The notes beneath the pieces are model-generated. The model was not told where the DNA came from and searched no databases. It worked only from the letters and a program-made list of their open reading frames with translations. Shown piece by piece: positions 1-7,664 of a stretch of 23,451 nt of DNA. This DNA is from GCA-2717185 sp964474755. Lineage in GTDB: Bacteria; Pseudomonadota; Alphaproteobacteria; UBA8366; GCA-2717185. A program made the translations under genes and the position numbers. The stretch is taken from positions 1-23,451 of the forward strand of contig CAYYUG010000067.1 in the NCBI GenBank assembly GCA_964474755.1, written 5' to 3'. The first letter of the stretch is position 1. Every line of letters starts with the position of its first letter.

Positions 1-17
1 AACCGGGCCTGCAAACC

Positions 18-587
18 ATGCCTCAAAGTAGATACTGGAACCTTTGCCAGACGGCAGTCTGGGTGGAATACCGCTGTCGTGAGCTGGTAACCGAGTTCGA
101 ACACGCTACGCGGCACGCATACCTTGCTCTGGGTTTGTACCCCACCCTGAATAATCATAAGCAAGTCGCCCCGCTTTCGGAGTTCGGTAATGTACTTGTG
201 AATGGCGGGATTCAGGCCTGGGGTTGTCGTGCAGACAACCCTGGCAGCTATGAACTGATCCCCCAGATTGAATGGAGTCATCTCATCATCCGTCCACCCA
301 TTGCCGTACGTAGAAGCAGGCATAATGTCCTGATCGAACCGTGGACCGATATTCGTTTTGAAAGCGGTAAAGTAGTGAAGCGCTGGCCTTCCACCTTCCA
401 GCAAGATGCCCGCCTGAAGTACCGCTGGGACAGAATTGAAGCGATCTACCGGGAGATGAAGGACAGCAATCCCGATATTTCCCAGAACGAATTGATTGGG
501 GAAATCGCAGCGGAATTTCAAGACAGGTACAAAAAAGACCCGCCAAGCCGCACCACGATCCAACGTCATATGAAGAAGTGGAATTGA
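18..587 (+). CDS. Conserved hypothetical protein, possibly 5'-truncated by window edge
   Basis: The frame is open to the left edge of the window, so the ATG at 18 may be internal; no ribosome binding site is visible in the 17 bases before it. The product from this ATG is 189 aa. I do not recognise the family. The N-terminal two thirds is rich in Trp and Tyr and has no signal peptide or membrane segment. The C-terminal 50 residues are charged and predicted helical (from about NPDISQNELIG to RTTIQRHMKKW) and resemble a helix-turn-helix tail, with SRTTIQRH as a possible recognition helix. It sits next to an excisionase-like gene, so a role in a mobile element or its regulation is possible, but this is only a guess from context. 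Confidence 0.55.
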   Translation: MPQSRYWNLCQTAVWVEYRCRELVTEFEHATRHAYLALGLYPTLNNHKQVAPLSEFGNVLVNGGIQAWGCRADNPGSYELIPQIEWSHLIIRPPIAVRRSRHNVLIEPWTDIRFESGKVVKRWPSTFQQDARLKYRWDRIEAIYREMKDSNPDISQNELIGEIAAEFQDRYKKDPPSRTTIQRHMKKWN

Positions 588-613
588 TCGGCCCGCATTT
601 GGCTCGCTTTTAT

Positions 614-646
614 GGGCCAGTCGCGGGCTGACGGGCCAGTCGCGGG
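614..646. repeat. 14-bp direct repeat, two copies
   Basis: GGGCCAGTCGCGGG occurs at 614-627 and again at 633-646, a 19-bp period with a 5-bp spacer. It lies between the first gene and the excisionase-like gene. Excisionases commonly bind short direct repeats, so these could be binding sites, but only two copies are present and nothing else supports it. Confidence 0.6.
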
Positions 647-663
647 TATGGTCGTTTCCATCC

Positions 664-828
664 ATGACACATGGAGAGACACCTCGGCCGGTCCCGGATA
701 CTTCTGACGATCCGCTCATGACGCTGGTGAGGTTACTGGCACGGCAAGCAGCGAGAGAAAACGCTTCTGCCATTTCCGAACGCCGCCTCTCCACTTGCTC
801 TGGAGAGGATAAAAATCATGAAACCTGA
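664..828 (+). CDS. Small 54-aa ORF upstream of and overlapping an excisionase-like gene
   Basis: ATG at 664 opens a 54-codon frame ending in TGA at 826-828, overlapping the ATG of the next gene (818) by 11 bp, an arrangement typical of translational coupling. The peptide has an acidic, proline-rich N-terminus, then a predicted amphipathic helix (DPLMTLVRLLARQAARENA), then a polar tail. The helix with its Ala/Arg pattern resembles short proteins found beside integrase or excisionase genes, but I cannot name a family. There is no strong Shine-Dalgarno before the ATG. It is more likely real than not because of the overlap and protein-like composition, yet it is short and could be chance. Confidence 0.4.
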   Translation: MTHGETPRPVPDTSDDPLMTLVRLLARQAARENASAISERRLSTCSGEDKNHET

Positions 829-1003
829 GAACCGAACTCCACTTCTCAAAATCGCCGACGTGGCGACCTATTGCAGTGTCTCCGAGAAGACTGTCCGTCT
901 CTGGGTTGCTCGCGATAAATTGGCGGTTATCAAGCTTGGAACACAGTGGCGAATACGTCCTCGAGACCTTGATTTCTTTCTCCAGGACAGACTGACACGT
1001 TGA
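818..1003 (+). CDS. Excisionase-family helix-turn-helix DNA-binding protein
   Basis: This 61-aa protein is a single MerR-like winged helix-turn-helix of the excisionase/HTH_17 type. Residues 8-56 carry the standard pattern: LLKIADVATYCSVSEKTVRLW (turn and recognition helix, about 9-29), then the wing with KLGTQWRIRPRDLDFFL. The start is supported by GGAGAGG at 801-807, about 10 nt before the ATG. Such proteins either direct excision of integrated elements or serve as small regulators. No integrase, recombinase or relaxase is in the window, so it may be a leftover of an element extending to the left or already lost. The family assignment is firm and the specific role is open. Confidence 0.8.
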   Translation: MKPENRTPLLKIADVATYCSVSEKTVRLWVARDKLAVIKLGTQWRIRPRDLDFFLQDRLTR

Positions 1004-1285
1004 CCGGATGTGTCCAGTAATGTCTATGTAAAACAAAGTTCTATGGAACATTCGGGAGAACGGCCCGCCGTAATCTGATAATTACACTGTTTGTGACAGA
1101 TGCAAACAATGGAACAAAACGCCGACCCAACGCGGATTGAAGACGTGCGTTTTCTCACCAAAACTATTAGATGCCAGGACCTCCCTCCAACGATATCGCA
1201 GCAAACCTTGAGCAGGCGATATAGCAACTAAAGCGCACTTCAAACTTACTTAATTGAAACCTGCACTCAGTTTTGCCTTGTGGCC
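1004..1285. other. Gene-free spacer between mobile-element remnant and catabolic island
   Basis: No ORF with a plausible ribosome binding site, RNA gene or strong terminator is visible here. The only open frame, on the minus strand at 1024-1227, has an unlikely composition. This spacer appears to be the left boundary of the catabolic gene set. Confidence 0.5.
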
Positions 1286-2188
1286 CTATGCGTCCTTTTC
1301 GATAGCTGACAGGAAATTGCCCATCAAGCTATCAGGTGCCTTAATAACGCGACTGGCGTCTGGAAATCCACCGTCCTGCACATCAGCAATGAACTCCTTG
1401 AAACCGCCAATACGCTCCTGCTGTATCGCCTCTTTCAATTTATAAATTTCACGATACTGTTTTGAGTGGCGTGGATATGGCGGTGGATTATTACCCAGGA
1501 CATCCTCTGCGAACAGAAATTGGATATCACCACCACTGCCGGCGCCAATAGACGAAGTCATCAGACTTGTCCGTTTACTGATCTCCAACAACAGTTCCTC
1601 GGGAATAACTTCGACTTCCACAGCGTAGGCACCCGCCGCCTCAAGCTCTTTGATCGAACGATAGACCCACATGGCCTCGTCGAGGGTCTTGCCGACAGCG
1701 CGCAAGCCACCGGTCCAGGTACTCTTGCGCGGCACCAAGCCAGCGTGCCCCTGCACCGGAATGCCGGCCTCAGCCGCTGCTTCGATGAAACGCGGACTCC
1801 ATTGGCACATAATCGCGTCAGCGCCGATTGCCATTGCATCATAACCGAGGCGAACCGCCTCTTCCGGACTAGTAGCCGCAATCAAGGGGACGGAGAAGGC
1901 CATGAATGAATTAGGTGCTGCCGCCCGGATCGCTGCAGCGGGATCTGGCTGCTTGGGATCGAAACGAACCTTCATCGTGTCTATACCTGCCTCTTCGGCG
2001 GCGGCAGCTTCTTCCGGAGAAAATGGCAAGGTTTCGACCAGTACACGCTTACCCTTCTGATCGCGCAAATCCTTGATGGTATAATTACGAGTTCCATAGG
2101 CTCCACCCAAGGTCATGATCCGCGTCAGACCCCTCTCCTGCGCGTCGCGCGGCGGAATACCGCCATCACCAGTCGAATGGCTTGCCAT
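1286..2188 (-). CDS. PanB-like (ketopantoate hydroxymethyltransferase superfamily) protein
   Basis: The product is 300 aa from the ATG at 2188; a further in-frame start at 2209 lacks a ribosome binding site, while GGGAGAA sits just before 2188. The core follows 3-methyl-2-oxobutanoate hydroxymethyltransferase: GIPVQGHAGLVPRK (143-155), GGLRAVGKTLDEA (160-172), the catalytic-base region VEVIP with Glu193, and IGAGSGGD (214-221). By eye alignment to E. coli PanB, the three metal-ligand positions (Asp45, Asp84, Glu114) appear to be Phe76, Ser99 and Gln129, so it is probably not a classical Mg-dependent PanB. Its place in a catabolic island also argues against pantothenate synthesis. It may do a related aldol or retro-aldol step, or belong elsewhere in the PEP mutase/isocitrate lyase superfamily. 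Confidence 0.75.
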   Translation of the reverse strand: MASHSTGDGGIPPRDAQERGLTRIMTLGGAYGTRNYTIKDLRDQKGKRVLVETLPFSPEEAAAAEEAGIDTMKVRFDPKQPDPAAAIRAAAPNSFMAFSVPLIAATSPEEAVRLGYDAMAIGADAIMCQWSPRFIEAAAEAGIPVQGHAGLVPRKSTWTGGLRAVGKTLDEAMWVYRSIKELEAAGAYAVEVEVIPEELLLEISKRTSLMTSSIGAGSGGDIQFLFAEDVLGNNPPPYPRHSKQYREIYKLKEAIQQERIGGFKEFIADVQDGGFPDASRVIKAPDSLMGNFLSAIEKDA

Positions 2189-2555
2189 TGCTGTTCTCCC
2201 TATCAGCAAGTTCTATTGGTTAAACGAAGTCTAACGAGGTGACAAAGTTCGCTCAACAAAACCATTGTTGCCATCGAAAATTTACGACCCAATAATCAGC
2301 CAACGTACTGGTTCCACGGTCTGGCGATTTAGAGAAAACTTAGTGTCCAGACCATCCGTTGAAACGAATTCGATAAGCCTAAAATATTCGTCGAGGTTTG
2401 TTTTTTTAAATACGTGCGCTGGTTCCGTGGCTGTCCTGTAATCAGCTGCATAGTTCTGATCCGTCACTGCCTTCGGAACGGCTGCAATAACGGCATAGTC
2501 CCGCATTTGAATAAGGCGATCGTTATTGTTTTGGTTAATCCAACTTTGACACTAT
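2189..2555. other. Intergenic region, likely promoter of the PanB-like gene
   Basis: These 367 bases separate two minus-strand genes. A 74-codon minus frame (2282-2506) lies inside but has no ribosome binding site and no recognisable family; I cannot exclude a decayed gene. The region must hold any separate promoter of the PanB-like gene, but I see no confident -35/-10 pair and no strong hairpin. Confidence 0.4.
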
Positions 2556-3587
2556 TTAAACGTCATATTTTGCATATTCTGGCGCGACACACATCCCGCC
2601 GCGGGGGCCACCATTGGTGCGATCCGCGAACGCTGGGGCCAGAGGCCGGCCGTTCGGTACGTTTGTCCAAAGCCGGAGCAAGCGGCGCTTGCAATCCGGA
2701 TCGTCAACATAGTCGCGGCGTGAATGAACAATCATGTGATTGTTCAACAATTGCATATCGCCACGCCTAAAAGACATGTCAAACCGGATATCGTCGCGAA
2801 GAGCCAGGTCATTCACGTAGTCAAGGATCGCTATCTCCGCCGCTGTCAATGACAGTCCTCGTTTTTCCGCACCCTGCAAAATAAGACGACGGTTAAAGTG
2901 ACAGGACAACTTACCCGCATGCCAACTAAATACCGGAATGGCATTCACCGTCACCTCGTCCGGATCACCTTTAGCGCTCTCGCCTCGAAGACTATGGTGA
3001 AATCCTCCGCAAAGTAATTCGAGATACTCCGGATGCTCATCCAGGATAGCATTGTACATCGCCATCGCGCTGGCGATGCAGGATTGACCGCCCTCACGCG
3101 CCGGTTGGACACAGAGGAGTGAGACTAGATCGGAAGCATCGCTGTGCGGCATCAGATGCGCCGTCGTCATATAGCCACGTACTTGCGCGCCGTATCGAAC
3201 ACCCTGTTCCGTCACCTCTACTATCTGCTCTCCACGCCGGTTCTGATTGATCGGCATACCGAAATGCTGCCCCAACCCCCAATAAAGCCTGTAAATATCG
3301 GCGTCATCGAGACCTTCGACCGGTACGCCACTCAGCATGACGAAGCCGCGCCCATTCTCGAGTTCCTCCAGGATACCAGCGATGCGGGGTGCCAACTGAG
3401 GTAGCGGAAAATTGGCAATACCAAATTCTAGCGCAGCCCGACCATCCATACGAACCTGCTTAGTCGCTTCTAGCAGTTCTGTCTGCTCTTCCGTTGAAAG
3501 CCGTATGACCCACCGGTCGTCATCGTCGAACGCGGCAGCTTTCCAGGCTGCCGGCGACGGCACCGGTGCACGTAATATGTCGATCAT
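2556..3587 (-). CDS. TauD/TfdA-family Fe(II)/2-oxoglutarate dioxygenase (343 aa)
   Basis: This is a non-heme iron oxygenase that would couple 2-oxoglutarate decarboxylation to hydroxylation or oxidative cleavage of an organic substrate in the cytoplasm. The facial triad is visible: His148 and Asp150 in MPHSDASD, and the distal His288 in NNHMIVHSRRDY; Arg302/Arg305 in KRRLLRLW are placed to bind the 2OG carboxylate. The length of 343 aa fits the larger TauD-like proteins with an N-terminal extension (about residues 1-75), rather than the ~280 aa of true taurine dioxygenase. AGGAG lies only 2 nt before the ATG, a tight spacing, but no better start is present. It is divergent from a second TauD-type gene and probably shares its control region. 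The substrate is unknown. Confidence 0.88.
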   Translation of the reverse strand: MIDILRAPVPSPAAWKAAAFDDDDRWVIRLSTEEQTELLEATKQVRMDGRAALEFGIANFPLPQLAPRIAGILEELENGRGFVMLSGVPVEGLDDADIYRLYWGLGQHFGMPINQNRRGEQIVEVTEQGVRYGAQVRGYMTTAHLMPHSDASDLVSLLCVQPAREGGQSCIASAMAMYNAILDEHPEYLELLCGGFHHSLRGESAKGDPDEVTVNAIPVFSWHAGKLSCHFNRRLILQGAEKRGLSLTAAEIAILDYVNDLALRDDIRFDMSFRRGDMQLLNNHMIVHSRRDYVDDPDCKRRLLRLWTNVPNGRPLAPAFADRTNGGPRGGMCVAPEYAKYDV

Positions 3588-3721
3588 CTCTCCTACCCAC
3601 TATTTAGCTGCGAGAGATTAGCACAATCGGATCACATCGGGTTCGAGACCAACGGCGATGGCGTATTAACGACACAGCCTCTTGTAGCAGTGGCACCGCC
3701 GCCACAGCTCTTGTCTCCCAT

Positions 3722-3804
3722 TTAAATTTACTATGGCGTATCGCCGACCGGTTGTCTGGATAAGCGCAAATCGCCAGAATGTATGTAAGGTTGCGTAAAT
3801 TTAA
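3722..3804. promoter_or_regulatory. Paired AT-rich palindromes in divergent dioxygenase promoter region
   Basis: In the 226-bp gap between the divergent dioxygenase genes, TTAAATTTAC at 3722-3731 and its exact reverse complement GTAAATTTAA at 3795-3804 form an inverted pair. Each contains the self-palindrome TAAATTTA, with centres 73 bp apart, close to seven helical turns. The right copy lies directly before the ATG at 3814 and touches its AAGG ribosome binding site. This fits a two-site operator with looping, but AT-rich 8-mers arise by chance and no regulator gene is nearby. Confidence 0.35.
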
Positions 3805-3813
3805 GGTCACAAA

Positions 3814-4653
3814 ATGCTTTCACCCATCACCATCAAACCGATCTCCGGCGCGGTCGGTGCAGTATTATCCGGCGTCGACCTCGGTACGGACCTATCAGAC
3901 GAAGAGATAGCCACCATCCGCCAAGCACTGCTCGACCATGGCGTCATATTCTTCCATGACCAGGACTTCGATGCCAATCAACACAAGCGGCTAGCCAGAC
4001 GCTTCGGCAATATCTTCAACCACCCTTTCCTGATTTCCGAAGATCCCGACATCGTAACCATTGTCCGCAATCCAGGAGACAAACGTATCGTCGGCGAAGA
4101 CTGGCATTCTGATACAACTATGATGCCGGAACCACCGATGGGAGCTATCCTTATCGCACTCGATGTACCAGATTATGGTGGCGACACTCTATTTGCCAGT
4201 CAGTATCTCGCCTACGAAACGCTGTCGGACGGCATGAAAGATATGCTGAGCGACATGAAAGCGCTGCACTCCGACCGAGCAGTCGCCGGTCCCGGGGCCC
4301 GGGACCGTGACGCAGAACGCAGCACCAAGTCGCGGACTGGCTCAGATTGGGTCGAAACGCTGTCCGCCCACCCAGTGGTGCGTACTCATCCAGAAACCGG
4401 ACGTAAATGTTTATTCGTCAACCATTCATACACAATAGGCTTCGAGGGCTGGACCGAAGAAGAGAGCAAGCCCCTACTCGACTGGTTGATGGAATGGGGT
4501 AACCGACCGGAGTTCACCTGCCGTTTCCGCTGGCACAAAGGCTCGGTTGCCTTCTGGGATAACCGCTGCACCAAGCACATCGCCGTCGACGATGCACACC
4601 ACGCCAAAAGGATCATGCGACGCATTCAAGTCGCCGGAGACCGTCCGTACTAA
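3814..4653 (+). CDS. TauD/TfdA-family Fe(II)/2-oxoglutarate dioxygenase (279 aa)
   Basis: At 279 aa this matches the typical TauD length, and its key residues fall at nearly the same positions: His98 and Asp100 in DWHSDTT, distal His255 in WDNRCTKHIAVDD, and Arg266/Arg270 for 2-oxoglutarate. The N-terminus (ITIKPISGAVGAVLSGVDL) is the usual family opening. Family members hydroxylate taurine, aryloxyalkanoates, alkyl sulfates and many other acids; nothing here fixes the substrate, and no sulfonate transport genes are near, so I do not call it tauD. The start is supported by AAGG 8 nt upstream. It is divergent from the other TauD-type gene and is followed within about 10 bp by a decayed alpha/beta hydrolase, with which it may once have formed an operon. 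Confidence 0.9.
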   Translation: MLSPITIKPISGAVGAVLSGVDLGTDLSDEEIATIRQALLDHGVIFFHDQDFDANQHKRLARRFGNIFNHPFLISEDPDIVTIVRNPGDKRIVGEDWHSDTTMMPEPPMGAILIALDVPDYGGDTLFASQYLAYETLSDGMKDMLSDMKALHSDRAVAGPGARDRDAERSTKSRTGSDWVETLSAHPVVRTHPETGRKCLFVNHSYTIGFEGWTEEESKPLLDWLMEWGNRPEFTCRFRWHKGSVAFWDNRCTKHIAVDDAHHAKRIMRRIQVAGDRPY

Positions 4654-4662
4654 ATAGGGTTA

Positions 4663-5499
4663 AACGTTCACGATCACATCGACGGCGGCGCACCACCGCT
4701 GGTTTTTATTCACCCCTTCGGTTGCGTTAGAAGCGATTGGGACGCGCAGCTCGCCCACTTTGCGCCGCCCTCGCCCGCATCACCGTTGATCTCGGCGGCC
4801 ATAGCGACACTCCGTCGCTACCAAACCACGTCATCGTCGAAACGAACGCAGAAAATATCGTCGAGCTTATTACTATGCTTGACCAACCGCCCGCCGTGGT
4901 CGCTGGCAACAGTCTCGGCTGCCGTGTCACCTTCGACGTCGCCGATTGTGTACCGGAACGGTTTTGCATCCGCGTCTTGGTCGACGGTTTCTGCTTGAGC
5001 CTCAGCAGATACAAGAAGCAGTATGCAGCGCTCGGCGCTAGCGCAATACCTAAACGTTACCCAACGATCGCAAAGAACGTGTTCGCCAGTATATTCAGCT
5101 CATTTTTCGATGCTGCCACAATAGCCGCAATGACCGAGCGCGCCCTCAGGATCGAGCCCAAACTTGGTATGCTGCTTACTGACATCGGTCGCCACGACCT
5201 AGGTAAAATGTATCAATTGTTAACAACAGTGTCGGCACCCGTACTAGCCGTCCAAAGCACTCACATCAGTGAAGGTGCCAGCTAACTGCAGGACAGACGC
5301 GTCCTATCTCGAACCGCTTCGGGCCACTGTTAGTGATCTGACGGTCAGAATAGTCAACGAAAGCAGCCACTGCCCGCGAATCAAACAACCGGAGAAGGTC
5401 AATGCTGCAATAGAAAATTTCCTAGACGAATACGATAGTGCTCGCTTAGTCCGCCGGACGATAAAACGGCGCCTTTTTTTTGACCGGATCAACCAATGA
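4663..5499 (+). pseudogene. Alpha/beta-hydrolase pseudogene with at least two frameshifts
   Basis: Three consecutive frames together spell one alpha/beta hydrolase. From about 4663 the first frame gives the N-terminal strand and oxyanion region (PPLVFIHPFGCVRSDWDAQL). Near 4760 the reading moves to another frame, giving ARITVDLGGHSDTP and the nucleophile elbow AGNSLGCR with an intact Ser. Near 5270-5290 it moves back, giving the C-terminal segment with a His in SSHCPRIKQPEKVNAAIENFL. No in-frame ATG, GTG or TTG start with a ribosome binding site remains after the dioxygenase stop. The tail runs into the 3' end of the convergent gene by about 50 bp. Two frame changes plus a lost start make decay likelier than sequencing error. 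An intact hydrolase of the same superfamily lies at 17526. Confidence 0.75.
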
Positions 5500-5913
5500 C
5501 CAGTCGCCCTGTTCTACCTCGTAACCTTGCGGATGGGGCGGCCGGGCTTCCAACCCAATTGAGCGCATAACCCGATCGTCGCGGTAGTAGCCTTGTACCG
5601 TTAGGTTGGCGAACATTTTAGCGTGGCCAACATGGCTTTTACGGAACGCACTGGTGATCGCCTTGCGCTTGACATCGGAAACACTAGCGTAGGGCAAACC
5701 AGCTTCTTTCTGTGCCAGCGCATCTAGTGCTGCCAACGCGTCCTTCAACTGTTCCGGATACCGACTCGCATCAACCAAAATATTATCGACGATCGCTGGG
5801 TCGTCTGCACCAGGGACGCCGTATTCCTCGCTCGCCGGAATAACCATAGCCGCCAATGCAGTCACGGCAAGGCGTTCATCGTCGGTAAAGAGGCTCTTCG
5901 TTCCGTCATCCAT
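5446..5913 (-). CDS. Gluconate 2-dehydrogenase subunit 3-like small subunit of a GMC oxidoreductase
   Basis: This 155-aa protein has the look of the gluconate 2-dehydrogenase subunit 3 family: an N-terminal segment FTDDERLAVTALAAMVIPASEEYGVPGADD (about 9-37), a helical middle, and a C-terminal GYYRDDRVMRSIGLEARPPHPQGY. Family members partner a GMC-type flavoprotein, and here the GMC gene lies immediately upstream with only a 14-bp gap, so co-translation and complex formation are likely. The ATG at 5913 is preferred because GGGGAGG stands 5-7 nt before it; a TTG at 5931 overlaps the GMC stop and has no ribosome binding site. Unlike periplasmic gluconate dehydrogenase systems, there is no twin-arginine or Sec signal here and no cytochrome c subunit in the window. 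Confidence 0.72.
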   Translation of the reverse strand: MDDGTKSLFTDDERLAVTALAAMVIPASEEYGVPGADDPAIVDNILVDASRYPEQLKDALAALDALAQKEAGLPYASVSDVKRKAITSAFRKSHVGHAKMFANLTVQGYYRDDRVMRSIGLEARPPHPQGYEVEQGDWSLVDPVKKKAPFYRPAD

Positions 5914-5927
5914 CGTCTTTCCTCCCC

Positions 5928-7532
5928 TCAATCAAACAGGTTCGCGAGGCGACTTTTCATCTGGTCTGCGACATAGAGCGACAATGCTTGGATTGTGCTT
6001 GTCGGGTTCACACCTGCGCTGGTGACGAAAACGCTGCCATCGACGATGAATAGGTTACGGACGTCGTGACTACGGCCCCATTCGTTAACCACCGAACGTT
6101 CCGGATCTATCCCCATCCGTGCCGTACCCATCAGGTGCCAACCACCATGCCGAATAGGCGTCTCGCTCATCACATCAGTCGCGCCGGCGGCTTCCAGGAT
6201 TTCTGTCGCGTGGGAGACGGCGTGATCCATCATCTTGATGCTATTGTCGCTCAGGGTGTAGTCGACCTTTGGGGCCGGAATACCATCACCATCCTTCAAG
6301 TAAGGATCTAGCGTAACCCTATTGTGTTCCTCCGGCAGGTCTTCACAGACGGCTACCATGCCCGTCATCCGCTTATAAAGATGACGGAACGCACGATGAT
6401 GTTCTGCTCCCCACGGAATACGCCCCTGACGCAGGCCGGTCTGTGCGGTGCGGACTACAGGATGGCCACGCTGGATCTCAAAGGTATAACCCCGCACATA
6501 TCCTCGCTCTTCGTCCGTTTCGTAAAACTCTTGACTGCGGATTGCTTTATGAGGCCCTGCACCGCCATCAGTTTCCTCATCGAATACACCGATGATCTGC
6601 GCGTAGGGATGAAACATCAAATTTTTCCCGACGAGACCGCTGCCATTGGCCAATCCATCTGGAAACTGCGTTGACCTAGAGTTGAGCAGTAGTCGCGGCG
6701 TGCCAACCCCGTTACAGGCTATAACAACGACGTGCGCTTTAATTTCAATCTCTTCGCCCCGCGCATCGTAATAAATAGCACCGGTGGCCATTCCGTCTTC
6801 GCCAACGGTGACCTCTCTCACGCGGCAATGGGTCCGCAACTCAACACCAGCACGCAGCGCGTGAGGCCAGTAAGTAACATCAGCGCTGCCCTTCGCACCC
6901 TGTGCGCATCCACTACCGCATGCTCCAAGATTAATGCAGGCCGCACGACCGTCGTAATCTTCGGTAACAATTGCAGTGTCCGACGGCCACCAGTGCCACC
7001 CAAGTTTATTAAAACCCTTTGCCAGCAACTGTCCTGACTTGCCAAGCGGAAGCGGCGGCAGCCGATGGGCATTGTCGCGGGGATAAGCCGGATCGCCGTG
7101 AAGGCCAGAAACTCCCGTCATTCGGTCATTTTCGCCGTAATAGGGCGCCAGTGCCTCATAATCGATCGGCCAATCATCGGCGACACCATCAAGGCTTTTA
7201 ACTCGGAAGTCAGAAGGGTGAAAACGTGGATAATGGCCCGCGTAGAGGACGGTGCCGCCACCAACACCATTGAAATTTGCGACCTTGATAGGCGAATTAT
7301 CATCGTTGATAGGATAGTCCGTCGGTAAGGCCCTAATATTTGGGCTAATTGCCATATCACCCTGAGCACGAGCCTCCCATTGGCGCTCCGTGCTTGGATA
7401 TTCCAACGGGTTCATCAAACCGCCCTGTTCAAGGCAGACTATATGCATTTTTGTTTCGGCCAGGCTCCACGCCATGGCGGCACCGGACGCACCGGCGCCG
7501 ATGATCAGAACGTCAACGAGATCGTCGGACAT
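5928..7532 (-). CDS. GMC-family FAD-dependent oxidoreductase (534 aa)
   Basis: This is a glucose-methanol-choline type flavoprotein that would oxidise an alcohol to an aldehyde or ketone. Its dinucleotide fold starts at residue 7 (VDVLIIGAGASGAA, with Glu35 in CLEQGG for ribose binding). A FNGVGGGTVLYAGHYPR segment follows near residue 90, and the C-terminal GMC domain ends with GGWHLMGTARMG (His466) and NPTSTIQALSLYVAD (Asn509), the family's usual His/Asn active-site pair. Length is normal for the class. AGGAG lies 8-9 nt before the ATG. The next gene downstream encodes the small subunit, so the two form an operon. No signal peptide is visible, so a cytoplasmic enzyme is suggested. The alcohol substrate is unknown, but hydroxylated products of the neighbouring dioxygenases are natural candidates. 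Confidence 0.9.
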   Translation of the reverse strand: MSDDLVDVLIIGAGASGAAMAWSLAETKMHIVCLEQGGLMNPLEYPSTERQWEARAQGDMAISPNIRALPTDYPINDDNSPIKVANFNGVGGGTVLYAGHYPRFHPSDFRVKSLDGVADDWPIDYEALAPYYGENDRMTGVSGLHGDPAYPRDNAHRLPPLPLGKSGQLLAKGFNKLGWHWWPSDTAIVTEDYDGRAACINLGACGSGCAQGAKGSADVTYWPHALRAGVELRTHCRVREVTVGEDGMATGAIYYDARGEEIEIKAHVVVIACNGVGTPRLLLNSRSTQFPDGLANGSGLVGKNLMFHPYAQIIGVFDEETDGGAGPHKAIRSQEFYETDEERGYVRGYTFEIQRGHPVVRTAQTGLRQGRIPWGAEHHRAFRHLYKRMTGMVAVCEDLPEEHNRVTLDPYLKDGDGIPAPKVDYTLSDNSIKMMDHAVSHATEILEAAGATDVMSETPIRHGGWHLMGTARMGIDPERSVVNEWGRSHDVRNLFIVDGSVFVTSAGVNPTSTIQALSLYVADQMKSRLANLFD

Positions 7533-7664
7533 GAATTATGCTCCTGTCTGATCGCTGGTACTGAAGACGTTAGCATTTCCCATCACTCTGCCGCATCCCT
7601 GGCTCTGTTGCCGACCGCAAAAAAAATCTAGGCTTAGCCCGGGGAATATAACAAAGAGGTTGAT

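Noticed and set aside
1024..1227. Minus-strand 67-codon frame with many Cys
   Set aside because: Its composition is unlike a protein, and it lacks a ribosome binding site and homology I recognise.
2282..2506. Minus-strand 74-codon frame
   Set aside because: There is no ribosome binding site and no recognisable family; it is noted as intergenic content only.
3630..3660. GGTTCGAGACC resembles the T-arm of a tRNA
   Set aside because: The flanking bases do not form a T-stem, and no anticodon or acceptor arms are visible on either strand.
3604..3810. Minus-strand 68-codon frame in the divergent dioxygenase gap
   Set aside because: It fills the expected control region, has no ribosome binding site and has no recognisable domain.
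3814..4653. Naming this gene tauD and inferring taurine use
   Set aside because: The fold and length agree, but no sulfonate uptake genes are near, and the family has many other substrates.
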